Notes under the pieces: generated by a model
Databases searched by the model: none
The model's input: the letters and a program-made list of their open reading frames with translations, nothing else
Told to the model about the DNA's origin: nothing
In this document: one piece after another, positions 1-11,421 of the stretch
How positions within the stretch are numbered: position 1 is the first letter of the stretch
Layout of the letters: each line of letters starts with the position of its first letter
Assembly: GCA_947462335.1 (NCBI GenBank)
Contig: OX381713.1
Location: 17,848,381-17,912,380, forward strand
Length of the DNA stretch: 64,000 nt
From: Harmothoe impar
Taxonomy: Eukaryota; Annelida; Polychaeta; Phyllodocida; Polynoidae
Reading direction: 5' to 3'
Translations under genes and position numbers: made by a program

Positions 1-540
1 CTTCAAAATGAATAACTTGTTTGAATGGTCACAAATTTATGCCTGTTTGTAATCGTTAACATTTTTCAAGTGAACAAGTGGCTAGTATATTGCTGTTTAA
101 TTTGGTTTGCTGTGCGATCATCTTGTAATGCTTGAAATAGTTAGGACTTGCTCTTTTACTACCATCTCAATTATATTTGTAATTGAAATTCAAGTCCTTC
201 TATCGAGAGGACTATTCCCCATCTCAGCCTACTCTGTTAGCCCTCCTTGAACTGCCACTAGAAAGTCTTTGGCTGAGTTGTGAGTTGCAGGGGAGCATAC
301 AAATGTAACTGTTCTGACTTTGAAGTCTGTAATATGTCCGCCACTAGGGAGGTGTGAATCAGGACTGCGTGCCTGGTGGCCCTTTTTTTTATACCAGTTT
401 AACTATTCTCCTCTAGCACAGGTAAGGAAAAGGGTAGTCCCCTGAAGCCCTATATCTTACCACAGCACATTCTGGTCTCATAATGTCCCATCACTAAACA
501 AACTCTAAATGTGTAGAATCAGGATGCAAACTATAAAGTA
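1..540. repeat. Old duplicated segment, copy 1
   Basis: This stretch is similar along its length to 2567-3250. Shared landmarks in the same order are AATGAATAACTT, TTGAACTGCCACTAGAAAGT, GTCTGTAATATG and GTGAATCAGGACT. Divergence is considerable, so the duplication is old. Copy 1 lacks the 149-bp TTAA-flanked insert present in copy 2 and so serves as the empty site. A shorter third piece (GAGTTGTGAGTTGCAG to GTAATATGG) lies at 747-822. No gene is seen here. Confidence 0.7.
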
Positions 541-746
541 TGGTTGTTTCTTTGTTTCTTTTTTTCCTTTGTTACACTTGTCATCTTACATGTATCTAAA
601 TTTCCATGGGAAGGTCTGACTGAGAAGGGATGGAAAATGGACCCTATGCTGTCTTTACAGAAAATACTATATGCCTCAGTTCTGGATGGATTCTAGTTAT
701 TTTTCACCCTAACTCGCAGCAGTTAGGTTGAACACATAATATATTT

Positions 747-822
747 GACTGAGTTGTGAGTTGCAGAGGAGCATATACAAATGTAACTGTTTTGACTTTG
801 AAGTATGTAATATGGTCGCCGA
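747..822. repeat. Partial third copy of the duplicated segment
   Basis: About 75 bp closely match 270-343 (GAGTTGTGAGTTGCAG, AAATGTAACTGTT, TGACTTTGAAGT). This shows the sequence is a dispersed repeat and not a single duplication. Confidence 0.65.
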
Positions 823-833
823 CAACAGAGGCC

Positions 834-938
834 CAGTGGACACAACACATTAAATCAACATTGATAAGTGGTTGTCAATATTAATTCAATGTTGATTCGA
901 TGGTGATTCAATGTTGAACTGAACTTTGTGCCCACTGG
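834..938. mobile_element. Small inverted-repeat element (MITE-like), CAGTGG ends
   Basis: The left end CAGTGGACACAA and right end TTGTGCCCACTG are inverted repeats with one mismatch, about 105 bp apart. The interior is made of short repeats of CAACATTGA and TCAATGTTGA. The right end runs straight into a G16 homopolymer (937-952). Ends beginning CAGTG are common in several DNA transposon superfamilies. I see no clear target duplication, so I do not assign one. Confidence 0.55.
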
Positions 939-959
939 GGGGGGGGGGGGGGTGGTCGA

Positions 960-1345
960 GATTTCGTGAGGGCTCACAATTTTCTTTCCACACTGAAATT
1001 CCTAGGCTCCCAATACGAACAATCTCTCAGTCACTACTACCTAACCTAGTTAGTCATTTTCTGGCTCCCCATACGACCAACCTAGGTAAGTTAATATTGT
1101 CAGGTTGGTCAATACTGACTAACCCACCTTAGTCTTATGATTTCTAGGGGGAGCCACTGAGTGGTCATAATAGTATCTCATAGGTGGCACCAACTAGTGG
1201 TATACAAATACAACACACCAATGATGAACCTAGGTTAGCCACTACTGACTGACCCCTCAGTCATTTTTGAATATAACGTTGTCATTGTGACTAACACACC
1301 TATGACGAACCTAGGATAGTCATTACTGACTTCCCTTTCAACCTA
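960..1345. repeat. Degenerate short repeats around AACCTAGG and TACTGACT
   Basis: Variants of AACCTAGG followed some bases later by TACTGACT or its relatives recur about four times (near 1038, 1080, 1228 and 1308). GGCTCCC and GGGAGCC occur as inverted partners. This looks like decayed repeat DNA. The open frame over 926-1132 is not gene-like. Confidence 0.35.
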
Positions 1346-2566
1346 TGGGTTTTCAGTGCACCCCCTACCCTAGAAGGGTATTTTGTCCTAATCAACATTT
1401 GTAAAACGTATGGATTTGACCAAGCAGGATTACTGAGTTGTATATCGACTGGGAAATCTCCCTCCCCCAAAATAGCAACATTAAGTCAGCATTGGCAGCT
1501 CGTTTGTCAATGTTCCTCCAAACTATCCGGCTGACATATTGAATACCAATATCAGGAACAACAATATACTCAATGCAATCAATTCAATTGTATAATCCGG
1601 ACGTTTTATATTTATTTTCCATTACCTGTGTTATAACTATCTATTCCTGTTGATATACAGGTCTATTATTTCCAAAGTAGAAAACAAAAGACAATTTGTG
1701 TTATTACAATGTATCACTGCACCCTGTCCTATGGTTCTTGGGTGCACATGTATGCAAGAATATCATGAATGTTGTGAATGCCATGCATTAAATGTGTGCC
1801 TAAAATGTTAATATTTACAAAGGGATTCCCATGTCATTATCTATTCATTGTGATCAATGGGTTGCCTGACAAGTACACCCAGCTGCATGTACTCTATCAG
1901 AGAGTTATCAAACAATGTGAGAACTATAGGGTATGGCACTTTACACAACGTCTACATCTCTATTGGAAGAACACAGCTCAAACATAGACCTGCTGTTCTG
2001 TGTAAATGAAAAGTACATCAAGAGTGTATACCATCATTATTCAGTGGTGATTAAACTGCATCAATTGGTGAACTGATTTTTGTTCCTGTATAACCAGCTA
2101 TTCCTCTTGATTAACTGAAAGCAGTTCTGTGGATGATATTACCTATTATTATCTGTATCTATGAGCCCAGACAATAACCGCAACCAAATCAAAAATTAAT
2201 GTTTCAGTAAATCATACTAAAGAAAAATGTGACATGCCTCAGTGCCACCCAGGGAGGAATCAGCTCTTAACGATGATTGAGCAGATCACGACACAATACT
2301 TTTCCATCAAAGACTCAGTTAAGAAGTAGGTTAGTGGGTTCCAATATGGAAAATCTAGCAAAACATCATGTCATTATTTTCCCAATTCCATCGTCCCATT
2401 TCTTTAAAGCTGTATACGTAGTGACCCAGGCCTTAAATGAATGTACATCAATGTCTCTAAACAAAAGGCAGTGATTTAAGCAGACCCTGGCAAGTTGCGA
2501 TGTCCCAAAATCATAATAAAGAACGCTTTCTGGTAGCATGCTCTACGACAATTATTACTCTGTCCA
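1346..2566. other. No gene or repeat recognised
   Basis: AT-rich unique-looking sequence. The short open frames at 1778-1987 and 2277-2474 have no recognisable domain and no promoter or splice context that I can support. Confidence 0.5.
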
Positions 2567-3250
2567 TGACTACAAATGAATAACTTATTTTAATGATCGA
2601 AAACTCTTGAAACAGATTTAACTAATTCATGCCTGCCCGTTGTCATTACCTTTTTTAACAGCGAGACAGTGGCCAGTGTATTACTGTTTAATTAAATAGG
2701 TATTCGCACGTCTGTTCCATAATCATCATGTAGCAATTGAAAATGGTCAAGACATGTTTTAACCCATTGAGGGCGGATGTAGATAGTCATACCTGGCCGA
2801 ATGTAGACTATTCACTACACCTGTAGGGCCCGGACGTGGACTATAGTGGACTTTTGGGGGAAATCCCGGCCCCACAGCTTGAAATAAAATCTTCTGGCCT
2901 GCTTCAATGGGTTAAATAAGATCTCAACTTTGTTATTATTGAAACCTGGGTCGTTCCTTCTAGATGACTATCATTCATCTCAGCTGACCATGTCACCCTT
3001 CCTTGAACTGCCACTAGAAAGTCGTAGATAGTGATGTGAGTTGCATTGGTGCATACAGATAAAGCAGTAGCGGCCTTGAAGTCTGTAATATGGCCGCCAC
3101 TAGGGTGGTGTGAATCAGGACTACGTGCCTGGTGGTCCCCTTTCATTCCACTTTAACCATACTCCTCCAACCCAGGTAAGAAAAAGGGGAGTCCCTCAAG
3201 GGATATGACTGTATGCACCACAATGTCCCATCACTAAACAAACTATCAAA
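2567..3250. repeat. Old duplicated segment, copy 2, with a transposon insert
   Basis: This is the homologue of 1-540, longer mainly because a TTAA-flanked element sits inside it at 2763-2911. The downstream half again carries TTGAACTGCCACTAGAAAGT, GTCTGTAATATG and GTGAATCAGGACT. Confidence 0.7.
2763..2911. mobile_element. TTAA-flanked MITE (piggyBac-like ends), copy A
   Basis: The element begins CCCATTGAGGGC and ends with the inverted sequence TTCAATGGG. TTAA lies immediately outside both ends (2759-2762 and 2912-2915). TTAA target duplication with ends starting CCC is the hallmark of the piggyBac superfamily. At 149 bp it has no coding capacity. A second copy with the same ends interrupts the retrotransposon integrase at 32304-32505. 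The paralogous stretch at 1-540 lacks the insert, which confirms mobility. Confidence 0.8.
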
Positions 3251-3800
3251 GTGTAGAGCCAGGATTGTAGACTAGCTACTTACAATTCTTTGTTGCTTAC
3301 TATCAGTCGCATTCTTAGGTTGCCATATTGGACATGGTCTAAATATCCGTTGATAAAATTATGAGAAGGTTTGAAGGTAAGATTTAAGGCACGAAAGTCT
3401 CGCTAGCACGAGGACTATAATAACTCTAATAGCTTAGAAACTTGCAATGGCACTAGAACTACGGAGCAACTGATGTTGCGACTTTTCTGAGGAACCTACC
3501 CGTCCATTTTATATCTAATATTGATTTTTATTTCTCCTTATTGTTTCCATTTTCTCCCTTTTCAAGAGGCTATTCTATGGTCCAAATACTACCAAATATA
3601 TCATACATTGCATGCACACATGATGGGAAACTGCAGGCACTGTAAGCAGTGTTGATAAGAAATGTAAATAATTCTCTATTGAATTCTGACATTTATTATG
3701 TGACTGACTGATATAACAGTGTCTAATATGGGAGCTCAGGAAGTCATGCCCCCATGAGGTATGGTAGCCTAGGCGGCCTCTTGTGATACAGTCAAGGCTA

Positions 3801-4115
3801 CACTGAAAAAGAAACCCTGTCGCCAGACTCGTCTAGGTGACTGTCATAAAATAAACGAGTTAAAGGTTGTCTAAACTATCAGGTTAGGCCACCTTTTTTT
3901 GATAACTTGGATTACGGGATTTTTGCTCCAATTTTTTGGAAGGGCAAAGGCAAAAAAAAACAAAAAACTCCAGCTAGAAGACCTGCTTCCTTGTCACTAG
4001 TCTAGATACAGCTTTACGGGGTGGTAACGTGATAGGTTAGACAACCTTTAATTAACTCATTTATCTTATGACAGTCACATACAAGAGTCTGAAGGCAAGT
4101 TTACCTTTTTCAGTG
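3801..4115. mobile_element. Long-TIR MITE with TA target duplication
   Basis: The left arm starting CACTGAAAAAG and the right arm ending CTTTTTCAGTG are inverted repeats over roughly 100 bp each. Both contain GTGACTGTCATAA and AAAGGTTGTCTAA. TA flanks both ends, as expected of Tc1/mariner-type transposition. At 315 bp with no ORF it is a non-autonomous element. Confidence 0.75.
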
Positions 4116-4300
4116 TATTGGATTTTCCCAGCATTCTTTGTTTTTCTCAAGTTCTATCAGATTTTCTGATTGTATGTTTGGTGGTCAGGTATAGAGTTTG
4201 TGAACCCCGGCCTCATACAGCCACTATTCTGATATTAGGAGTTCTAGCAAGAACTATTCGTGTCTCGTAAGTTCTCTTGAGACGTATCATCATAGATGCT

Positions 4301-4403
4301 CACGTGGCTCCGCCCTTGTAGGCCAATGGGAGACCATGTCCCGTGGTCTCCAGTCCCCGAGAGATATCACTGGCACTTCTGCGTGACTTGTATGGCATAT
4401 AAA
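4301..4403 (+). promoter_or_regulatory. Promoter-like cluster: E-box, GC box, CCAAT, TATA
   Basis: In order along the plus strand are CACGTG (4301-4306), CTCCGCCC (4308-4315), CCAAT (4323-4327) and TATAAA (4398-4403). The 71-bp CCAAT-to-TATA spacing is typical of a Pol II promoter. An initiation site would be expected near 4430. The nearest downstream open frame is the 62-codon one at 4482. This could be a host promoter or the remnant of a mobile element; I cannot tell which. Confidence 0.45.
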
Positions 4404-4481
4404 CGCCTATACTTGTTAGTGTGAGGGGAAAGGACCAACATATTATTATATTTCCTTCACTCTGCCTAATAACACAGCACT

Positions 4482-4670
4482 ATGTCTATGCCAGCAGGAA
4501 AATTATTCACATCAATCAAACTACGCTTGCATACTAATACTTTTCGTAGTATTACCTTAAAACCTCGGGGTGTGGCTTATACGCTAGTTAGGCGAGGTTT
4601 TACGGTACTAAAAATATTTGCCGTAAGCATATCCCAGCTAACGAAAAAACTTTATTTTACGTCAAAATAA
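4482..4670 (+). CDS. Small unrecognised ORF downstream of a promoter-like cluster
   Basis: This 62-codon frame starts at the first ATG downstream of the TATA box at 4398; a second Met codon follows two codons later. The product is basic (many Lys and Arg), has no signal peptide or domain that I recognise, and ends in FTSK. The DNA also carries an imperfect hairpin (CTTAAAACCTCG with CGAGGTTTTA, about 4556-4602), which is more typical of repeat DNA than of coding sequence. Its only support is its position behind the promoter-like cluster. It may well be untranslated. Confidence 0.15.
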   Translation: MSMPAGKLFTSIKLRLHTNTFRSITLKPRGVAYTLVRRGFTVLKIFAVSISQLTKKLYFTSK

Positions 4671-4679
4671 CGTGTTAAA

Positions 4680-7345
4680 CTTTACATAACGTTATGCCAT
4701 ATTAAAGAGCCTTAGAAAAACGTTGACATATAACGTTATATTACGTTATAAAATGGTGTATAACGTTATTTGTTTACTGGGATAGGGGGACAGAGCAAAT
4801 GTGTAAAGTGTTGTCAGAGGTCCATTTCAACAACATTGTCATTTTCTTTTTTGTCAATTACAATATTACAGTTCCTTCATAGGTTTGTAGGTATGAAAGA
4901 TAAAACTATTGGCTTATGTACATGACGTATAGTATTAGATTGAAAGAATTGTGGCGTACATGTTATATAGAACTATAGCAATAATTTACTCTCCCCATAT
5001 GTGACTGCGGTGAATAAAAAAAAAAGATGGATCCATCAGTAGAATGTTGTTGAGTCACTAGTGCACGAGAGGTGTATTAGTGCACGAGATTAACGGTCCT
5101 TGTTTGGCAGCGATAAAAATAGAATGTGGAAGTGCTGTGCGATTAATGGAGTCCTTTGGACAGTACATGCTATTTCAAGATGAGGAATTCATGAACAGTT
5201 ACCTATGAATGAGTTCATTGATCGAGTATCAATAGGTGGGTAAGCGGTATGTATGGATGCATTCTTTGTGGCACTTCTGCCAATAAATCAAGTAGTAAAG
5301 CCTTTTAAAAAGGGACAATATGGTAAATTTAGTGGTAATGTATTTTTCTCTTCTCCAACTTATTTTGGAAATACATCAAACAAGATTATACAATTCCAAT
5401 GTATACATCGGATACGTGCATGTAAGTATGCCTTTTAAGTACAGTTTTATTTACTAGATACCACCTTGAATACAAATATAAGAGCACAATTGACATTATA
5501 TTGATGATGGCCTATGCATACATTTCTATCATACTTCACAACTTGAACCTTGTCGAGCGACAGGGTTTAAACAGCTGATATGACAACCTGTCTCAGGAGA
5601 GGGTATAGGGATTAGGTCACATGAAAACCATATTTGGTGCCACTGGGATCAATGAGACATCGTGACGCTCTAAGTGCCATGAGTTAAATGGATGTCAGTG
5701 ACAAAATGACATCTTAAGATCTCCCCACATCAAAGTATTCACGCGTCATTCTATAACCAACCGTTTAATTCATAGTCATGTCTTTTAAGGGAACCATATT
5801 GTTAGTTATACATTAATATTGCAGTAAACATTGAACTATGTACAGACAGGGATACTTGCACCCCTAGGATTCTGGTATAAACAAGCTTACGAAAAATTAA
5901 AGCTGTTTGAGGTCAGCCTCTATGTAAGAGTTCCAGAAGGGTTTCACAGTATTCAGTATGTAAAGCTAGTGACATACGGACACATAAGTCCTGAGAGTGC
6001 TTGAATGCATTATTCACTTTAAATTCAGCAGTATTCAAGCATCATAGTGGCTCCGTTGGGTTGAAAACTTCCGAAGCAGTCTGGACGAAGCCGAAAGGGT
6101 CAGCGAGGGCAGAGATGTATGTATGTGTCATGATGACAAAGGGTGAAGCATGGGAGCTGTTATTATCTGATTATGATGTATATGAATATAATGTGTCATG
6201 TTGTGTCAATTTGTGTCAATGCTTGCTCCATGACACAAGGTGTACATTACAGAAACAGACTGTGACTAATCTGTAGGGTATGACTTTCATAAAGGATTGA
6301 GCAGAGATTAAACCTCCCTGCCACCATTGCAGACCAGCTGGGTCAGCAGACAGAACTACTCTAAAATGCCACCCGTCACAATCACTGAGACAGGAGGTGG
6401 TTTCCTACGATGGAATGTAAATAGCTTATGAGCTACACTACCTCCCAACCTGCCCACTTTATATTTATTTGTAGTAGTTATGTTATGTCATCCTCCAAAC
6501 CCATATGCTGCATAAGTTATGTCACCCAACCCCCACAAAAGTGCAAATGTAAAATTCTCATTGGGTCTTTATACATGTACTACAACCAGCTAATGTGTCA
6601 TTTTATCAGTACATACTGTAATGATATGTTTGGCCAAACGTTATCAAAGATATAATGGCCCAATCAATACAAATCATCAATCCACATCATCACAATTGTT
6701 TGTGTTTCATATGCATCCCTTCGCCGAATATAGCATTATAAAAGGAGTTGAGGATTTCAGTGACATAAAACAAATATATGTAATTAAAAAGGAAAGGGGT
6801 GCCTTGTCTGGCGCGACGTATACATAGGTATTTTGGTAAATTGCTCAGTACTTCCCTCATATCTCAGCTACAAAGATTGCCCTAGACTCCTACATGCCTA
6901 GGTTGTAGCGAATCGATCCATAAAAGTCTCTCATCTCCTCAGAACGGTTTGTACAACATATTGATGACCGGTCTTTTTGACCTACAGTCTCAAACATATT
7001 TCTGTATTTGAGCGGGGAATATGTCTGTCACTTTCTGGAAACTAATACTACACTCATAATATTCAGTACAAGTATCTTAATATCATACGTTACTAATACG
7101 TCTTATACTGGGGATGCATTAACCTTTATATGCGTTTAAACGGAATATCATTTCATATATAAATATTCCATCTTTCGATGTGGTAGGTGTCACAAAGAGA
7201 TTTAAGGAATGTTGAAAGTTGTGTGTTTTAGAAAATAAATTTAAAACACCAGTATGACAATTATAGGCTACTTTCAGACTTGATAACACCTAATAGAGTA
7301 TAGTGATCACTTATATATGTGAAACCATAGCTACAGTTCTGAAGA
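4680..7345. other. No gene recognised
   Basis: AT-rich DNA. The only structure noted is a short direct repeat, TAGTGCACGAGA, near 5059 and 5079. Open frames of 61-91 codons (5253, 6001, 6428, 6621) show no domain, no codon pattern and no splice context that I can support. Confidence 0.5.
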
Positions 7346-7350
7346 TTGAC

Positions 7351-7966
7351 TTAAGGAGTTCCTCCACCAAAGACCGTCCATCCGTCCGTCCATAAAATCC
7401 GACCAAAAAGCATTTTTAGACCACAAACTGGACGGATTTGATGGACGGATGGACCAAACCCACTTCCACCAAGGACCGTCCGTCAATTCCGTCCATCAAT
7501 CCGTCCAGTTTGTGGTATAAAAATGGATGGATTGGTGGACAGATTGTTGGACGGAATCCTTCCCGCCATTCCGTCCATCAATCCGTCCAGTTTTTTTACC
7601 TCAAACTGGACTGACTGGATTGATGGACCGATTGATGGACAGAATGGACGGACAGGGATATCAAAATTCTTTGATATTTCCGTCCGTCCATTTTTCTACA
7701 GAATCCGTCCATTTTTTGGTCATTTTGGGTCATCTGTGATGGACGGAATGGACGAATTGACGGACGGAATCCGTCCGTCCATTCCGTCTATTAATCCGTC
7801 CAGTTTTTGACCAAAAACTGGACGGATTGATGGACGGAATGGACGGACGGACCTTGGTGGAAGTGGGTTTTGTCTGTCCGTCCATGAAAAAAGTCAATTT
7901 CCCTGCTTTTTTGGACCGTTTTTATGGACCGACGGATGGACGGTCTTTGGTGGAGGAACCCCTTTA
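7351..7966. mobile_element. GGACGGA-rich inverted-repeat element, copy 1
   Basis: The ends are inverted repeats built on CCTCCACCAAAGACCGTCCA and its complement, flanked by TTAAGG on the left and CCTTTA on the right. The interior consists of short direct and inverted repeats of GGACGGAT and GATGGACGG, so the whole 616 bp can fold back on itself. Open frames here (7523-7810 and neighbours) are translations of the repeat and not genes. A second copy is at 43347-43871. Confidence 0.8.
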
Positions 7967-8131
7967 GGGTCATTTTCCATTTACTGATTTGGGGATGATC
8001 GGCAGACAATCAGCAGACAATCTGCATGTAGAGCCACAACAGTTATACAAAACAGAGTATGATTGTTGTTACTCTACCTGCCGATTGCCTGCCTATCATC
8101 CCCAAATCGGCCAATGGAAAATGACCCTTAA
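7964..8131. mobile_element. MITE with AGGGTCATTTTCC ends, abutting the previous element
   Basis: The left end AGGGTCATTTTCCATT and right end AATGGAAAATGACCCT are inverted repeats. The similarity continues inward through GATTTGGGGATGAT. TTA lies outside both ends, and the left TTA is shared with the right end of the GGACGGA element. One element apparently inserted at the terminus of the other. About 168 bp, no ORF. Confidence 0.7.
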
Positions 8132-8139
8132 TGATGTCT

Positions 8140-10495
8140 CCAAGTCAATGTGGAATTCTCTTTTGCGAAATTCATCTAGAAAAAGTCGAAGCTGCGCACC
8201 ATAATGCCGTCTTACCACAACCTATACATTCCTTGTCATCTCAGAAGCTGCACTATGTAATCCCTCCTCATACAGGGATGGCAGACCCACAGGCGTCAGT
8301 ATAATCATCTATGGACGAGTCCATAATGTACATGTATGGGGCACAACAGGGGCATGCAAAGGCCAGCAGTCGCCCAGGTGGCAACGGTCCCCCAAGCGAG
8401 CAGCACAAGCATGGGGACTAAAGACCTGGCCAAGGGCTCTCCAGGGGGCGGTTCATGTCTTATGTATGGGTGACCATGATGGCCACAGCAGGCATACCAC
8501 AAGGTTGGCACTGAGAACGTGACAACTAACGGAAAACAGGGAATCCATTAAGAGCCAGTTTGCACTTTCACTGTATGCTCCCTCCCCTTTGTCAGACCTG
8601 TGATGATTCTTGGTGTGTAGTTATTGTTTTTTTCCCATTGGTCTTGAAAAATAGACAGGAGACTATGTTTTGTAACCATTAGTGTAATGCATGCTTTGAC
8701 TCAAAGTGTCGATCAGCATGCGTAATATCCCCTGGGAACGCAAGCGCGAAACTGCCGAGAGAAATAATCATTAAAATGGTCTTATTTGGTAAAGTGACAA
8801 TAGGTAAAATATTTAATGCTCTGTTACCTTAATGTAAGCAGACAAGCTGTTGCAGACACTGAGATGAACATCTTTTTCTCTTGTGAAACAGATATGAATG
8901 TGAATATGTGAAAACAAACAGGGTGAATAGGGAAATGAAATAATTAAGACATCAGAACGATGCTAAATTGTTCATTGAAGTCCATTAGCCGGGTGTGATT
9001 CAATCATAGAATTGGCCAGTATCCTCTTTTACAGGAGATACAGTGTTTATGAAATGTCAGGAAAAAAGCTTATTATACGAGGTACTAAGTTATTGATAAA
9101 ACATTCAAATAAATCAAAGAATTCTTCAGCAGCTGACGGAAAATGTTTAATAACTTGCACCTGAGGCCAAGAAGCTACAGAACGAAATGTTACAGGCAAC
9201 ATGCTCTGAACATCGGGGTCCAAATATTAAACTAGATATCTACTATGTAATACATTGTACTATACCGGTAAATACAAATATATTTACAATATGTGATACA
9301 TTTTTCAATATCGACTAGTACAAATCGACGTCAAATACTGGGCCAATATGATCTCGATGTAATCTTTATATTGAGTGTGCTTTAATGGATCAATAAAAGA
9401 TAAACCAATCTCTTTTAATCAACCTCTTAAATTTTTTAAAGATTATTCGTAAATGTTGAAAGTACTAGTAATGAGTTACAAAGAATCACATCGACACGCG
9501 GGTTATCAGGATGACTCATTGACTCCTCCAGTAAAAGTGAATAATGTCACAAAATTCTTGGATACTCTTAATAAGAGGCTATTTCCTGAAGTGAACAATT
9601 TTCTGGCCACTAAAGTCAGTGGAGGTTTGTTGTTTTCACCAAACATTTGGTAAAATCTAGGAACAATATGAATGTTTTTCAAAATTTATTTGGAAGCTAA
9701 GATTTGGTTGCCGGAAACACTCCTTTCTGTTTGGCATGATCCCTTAGGCTGGGTGTGATTCGTTCATAGAATTGACCAGTATTCTCTATACCTTTATGAT
9801 TAGACAACTCTAACTACCTAGCTTAAGTATCTACATAGTTATCGTACTATATAATTTATCATGTACTTATAATATACCGTCATAGACTCAGGACCTTCTT
9901 CTCTCCTATCCTAAATACATCCTGGCTATTCTATAACTTCTGCTGTGTGAGTAAATCATTTTGTTGACAGGAAGTGAGGCCCCAGACTGGGATTCTGTAC
10001 TCTAATTGGTCAGAGCCAAGATGTAACCATTGTACTATTTACAAGTTGATGCCCTGGCAATGGCATTCAGTGATAGCAAAAAGTTTGGAGCAGAACTGCA
10101 ATTCTACTACTTGCTACTATGTAGGAAGATGATGACCATGAAGAGAGTACAGACTAATGACTATTATGTTTTGTCAACCACTTGAGGCCAGCATAGTGCG
10201 GCAATGCAGTATGCCCTTTGGGATCAGTGAGCATAAATGAGCGCATGAATGCATGAATGCCGATCCTACGAAAAGGCATCAATCCATAGGATTGGCATGG
10301 CGTCTGAATGTAGCGTTACACACTAAGGAAACACAAAGGATATATATAGATCAATTCATCACGAAGCCCTGGCAGGGTTAAAGGTTGAAGAGAGCAGTTG
10401 AAGGCTGAAGTCTCCACTTGAGTTATGGTGTTTCACAGTAAGGTAAACGAACATGTGACTGGGAGATAAGTTCCTCCGCCGACCAAATAACACAT
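8140..10495. other. No gene; one short dispersed duplicate
   Basis: About 50 bp around GGGTGTGATTC at 8992-9034 recur at 9753-9790 (GGGTGTGATTCG, CATAGAATTGACCAGTAT). Otherwise unique-looking AT-rich DNA. The 66-codon frame at 9453-9653 is not recognisable. Confidence 0.45.
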
Positions 10496-10499
10496 CGTT

Positions 10500-11421
10500 G
10501 GGGGTGTTTCACAAGAGGGGTATACAACCAATTGTATAATGAGTGTTTATATATGTCAGCTTAATTTTGTGTCACTAGTAAGACCAACATTTGGTTTTAT
10601 CAATTGTACACTAGATATAAAAGTGTTTCACAAAGCTATACTACCAATATGTAAAGCGTGTGTGTGTTGGCCACAACCAAGATAAACTAATTAATAAGTG
10701 TTTCACAATGCCCTGAAAATATTTGTTTATTCAGGATGAAAATGAGCCGTTTATACACATTTAAACAACGCTTTATGTTGATGCTAAGTAATCATCATAC
10801 AAGAGGAGAGTATTTAAATTGATGCTACTTGGTTATTAAGATCAACTTACTCTTACCAAAATTTAGTCTTAAGTTGGTGTTTCACAAGTCGCATTAGTAT
10901 CTGGCTGTGTCTCACGACCTTGGGACAATGTTTTTGTCTCTGACCGGGTGCCGTCTCTGACCAGGTGCCGTCTCTGACTGGGTGCCGTCTCTGACCGGCT
11001 TGGCTTGATAAGGTCAAAATACTAACAGCAGGAGGCTAATTATGATTATAACTATGATTATATAACAACCGCCATAACGTTTTTCCAAATCCTTATATAT
11101 ATGAGTATAATTCTTTTTAAAACACCTTTTTCTGACACCTGGTCAGAAACGGCACCCGGTCAGAGACGGCACCCGGTCAGAGACGGCACCCGGTCAGAGA
11201 CGGCACCCGGTCAGAGACGGCACCCGGTCAGAGACGGCACCCGATCAGAGACAAAAATATTGTCCCAAGGTCGTGAGACACAGCCATCTGCAACTGTATC
11301 TAAGTATACAACTGTAGATACTGTTAAATCACCAAGTTAAGATTAACAGTGGGTGATAGTAAGTTGGTCTTAAAAATCATGTAAAATACATTGCACCTAT
11401 TGTCTCCTTGTGAAACACCCC
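10500..11421. mobile_element. MITE with GGGGTGTTTCACAAG ends, host of a nested element
   Basis: The left end GGGGTGTTTCACAAG and right end CTTGTGAAACACCCC are perfect 15-bp inverted repeats. The core GTGTTTCACAA recurs inside near 10624, 10696 and 10879, which is the pattern of subterminal transposase-binding repeats. A different element (10903-11285) has inserted into it. No coding capacity is seen. Confidence 0.65.
10903..11285. mobile_element. MITE with GGCTGTGTCTCACGA ends and 17-bp subterminal repeats, copy 1
   Basis: The ends GGCTGTGTCTCACGACC and its complement are perfect inverted repeats flanked by ATCT on both sides (10899-10902 and 11286-11289), a 4-bp target duplication. Inside each end are tandem copies of GGTCAGAGACGGCACCC: three or four on the left in inverse orientation and about seven on the right. 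The open frame 11101-11340 is only the translation of these repeats. The second copy, at 39511-41069, has its own 4-bp duplication, TTGA. Confidence 0.85.

Noticed and set aside
7523..7810. Open frame of 95 codons rich in MDG and PSIPSINPSSF
   Set aside because: It is the translation of GGACGGAT/TCCGTCCA repeats inside an inverted-repeat element; the same peptide words appear on both strands and in the second copy at 43354.
11101..11340. Open frame with repeated SETAPGQRRHPVRDGTR
   Set aside because: Translation of the 17-bp subterminal repeats of a MITE; periodic because 17 bp steps through all frames.
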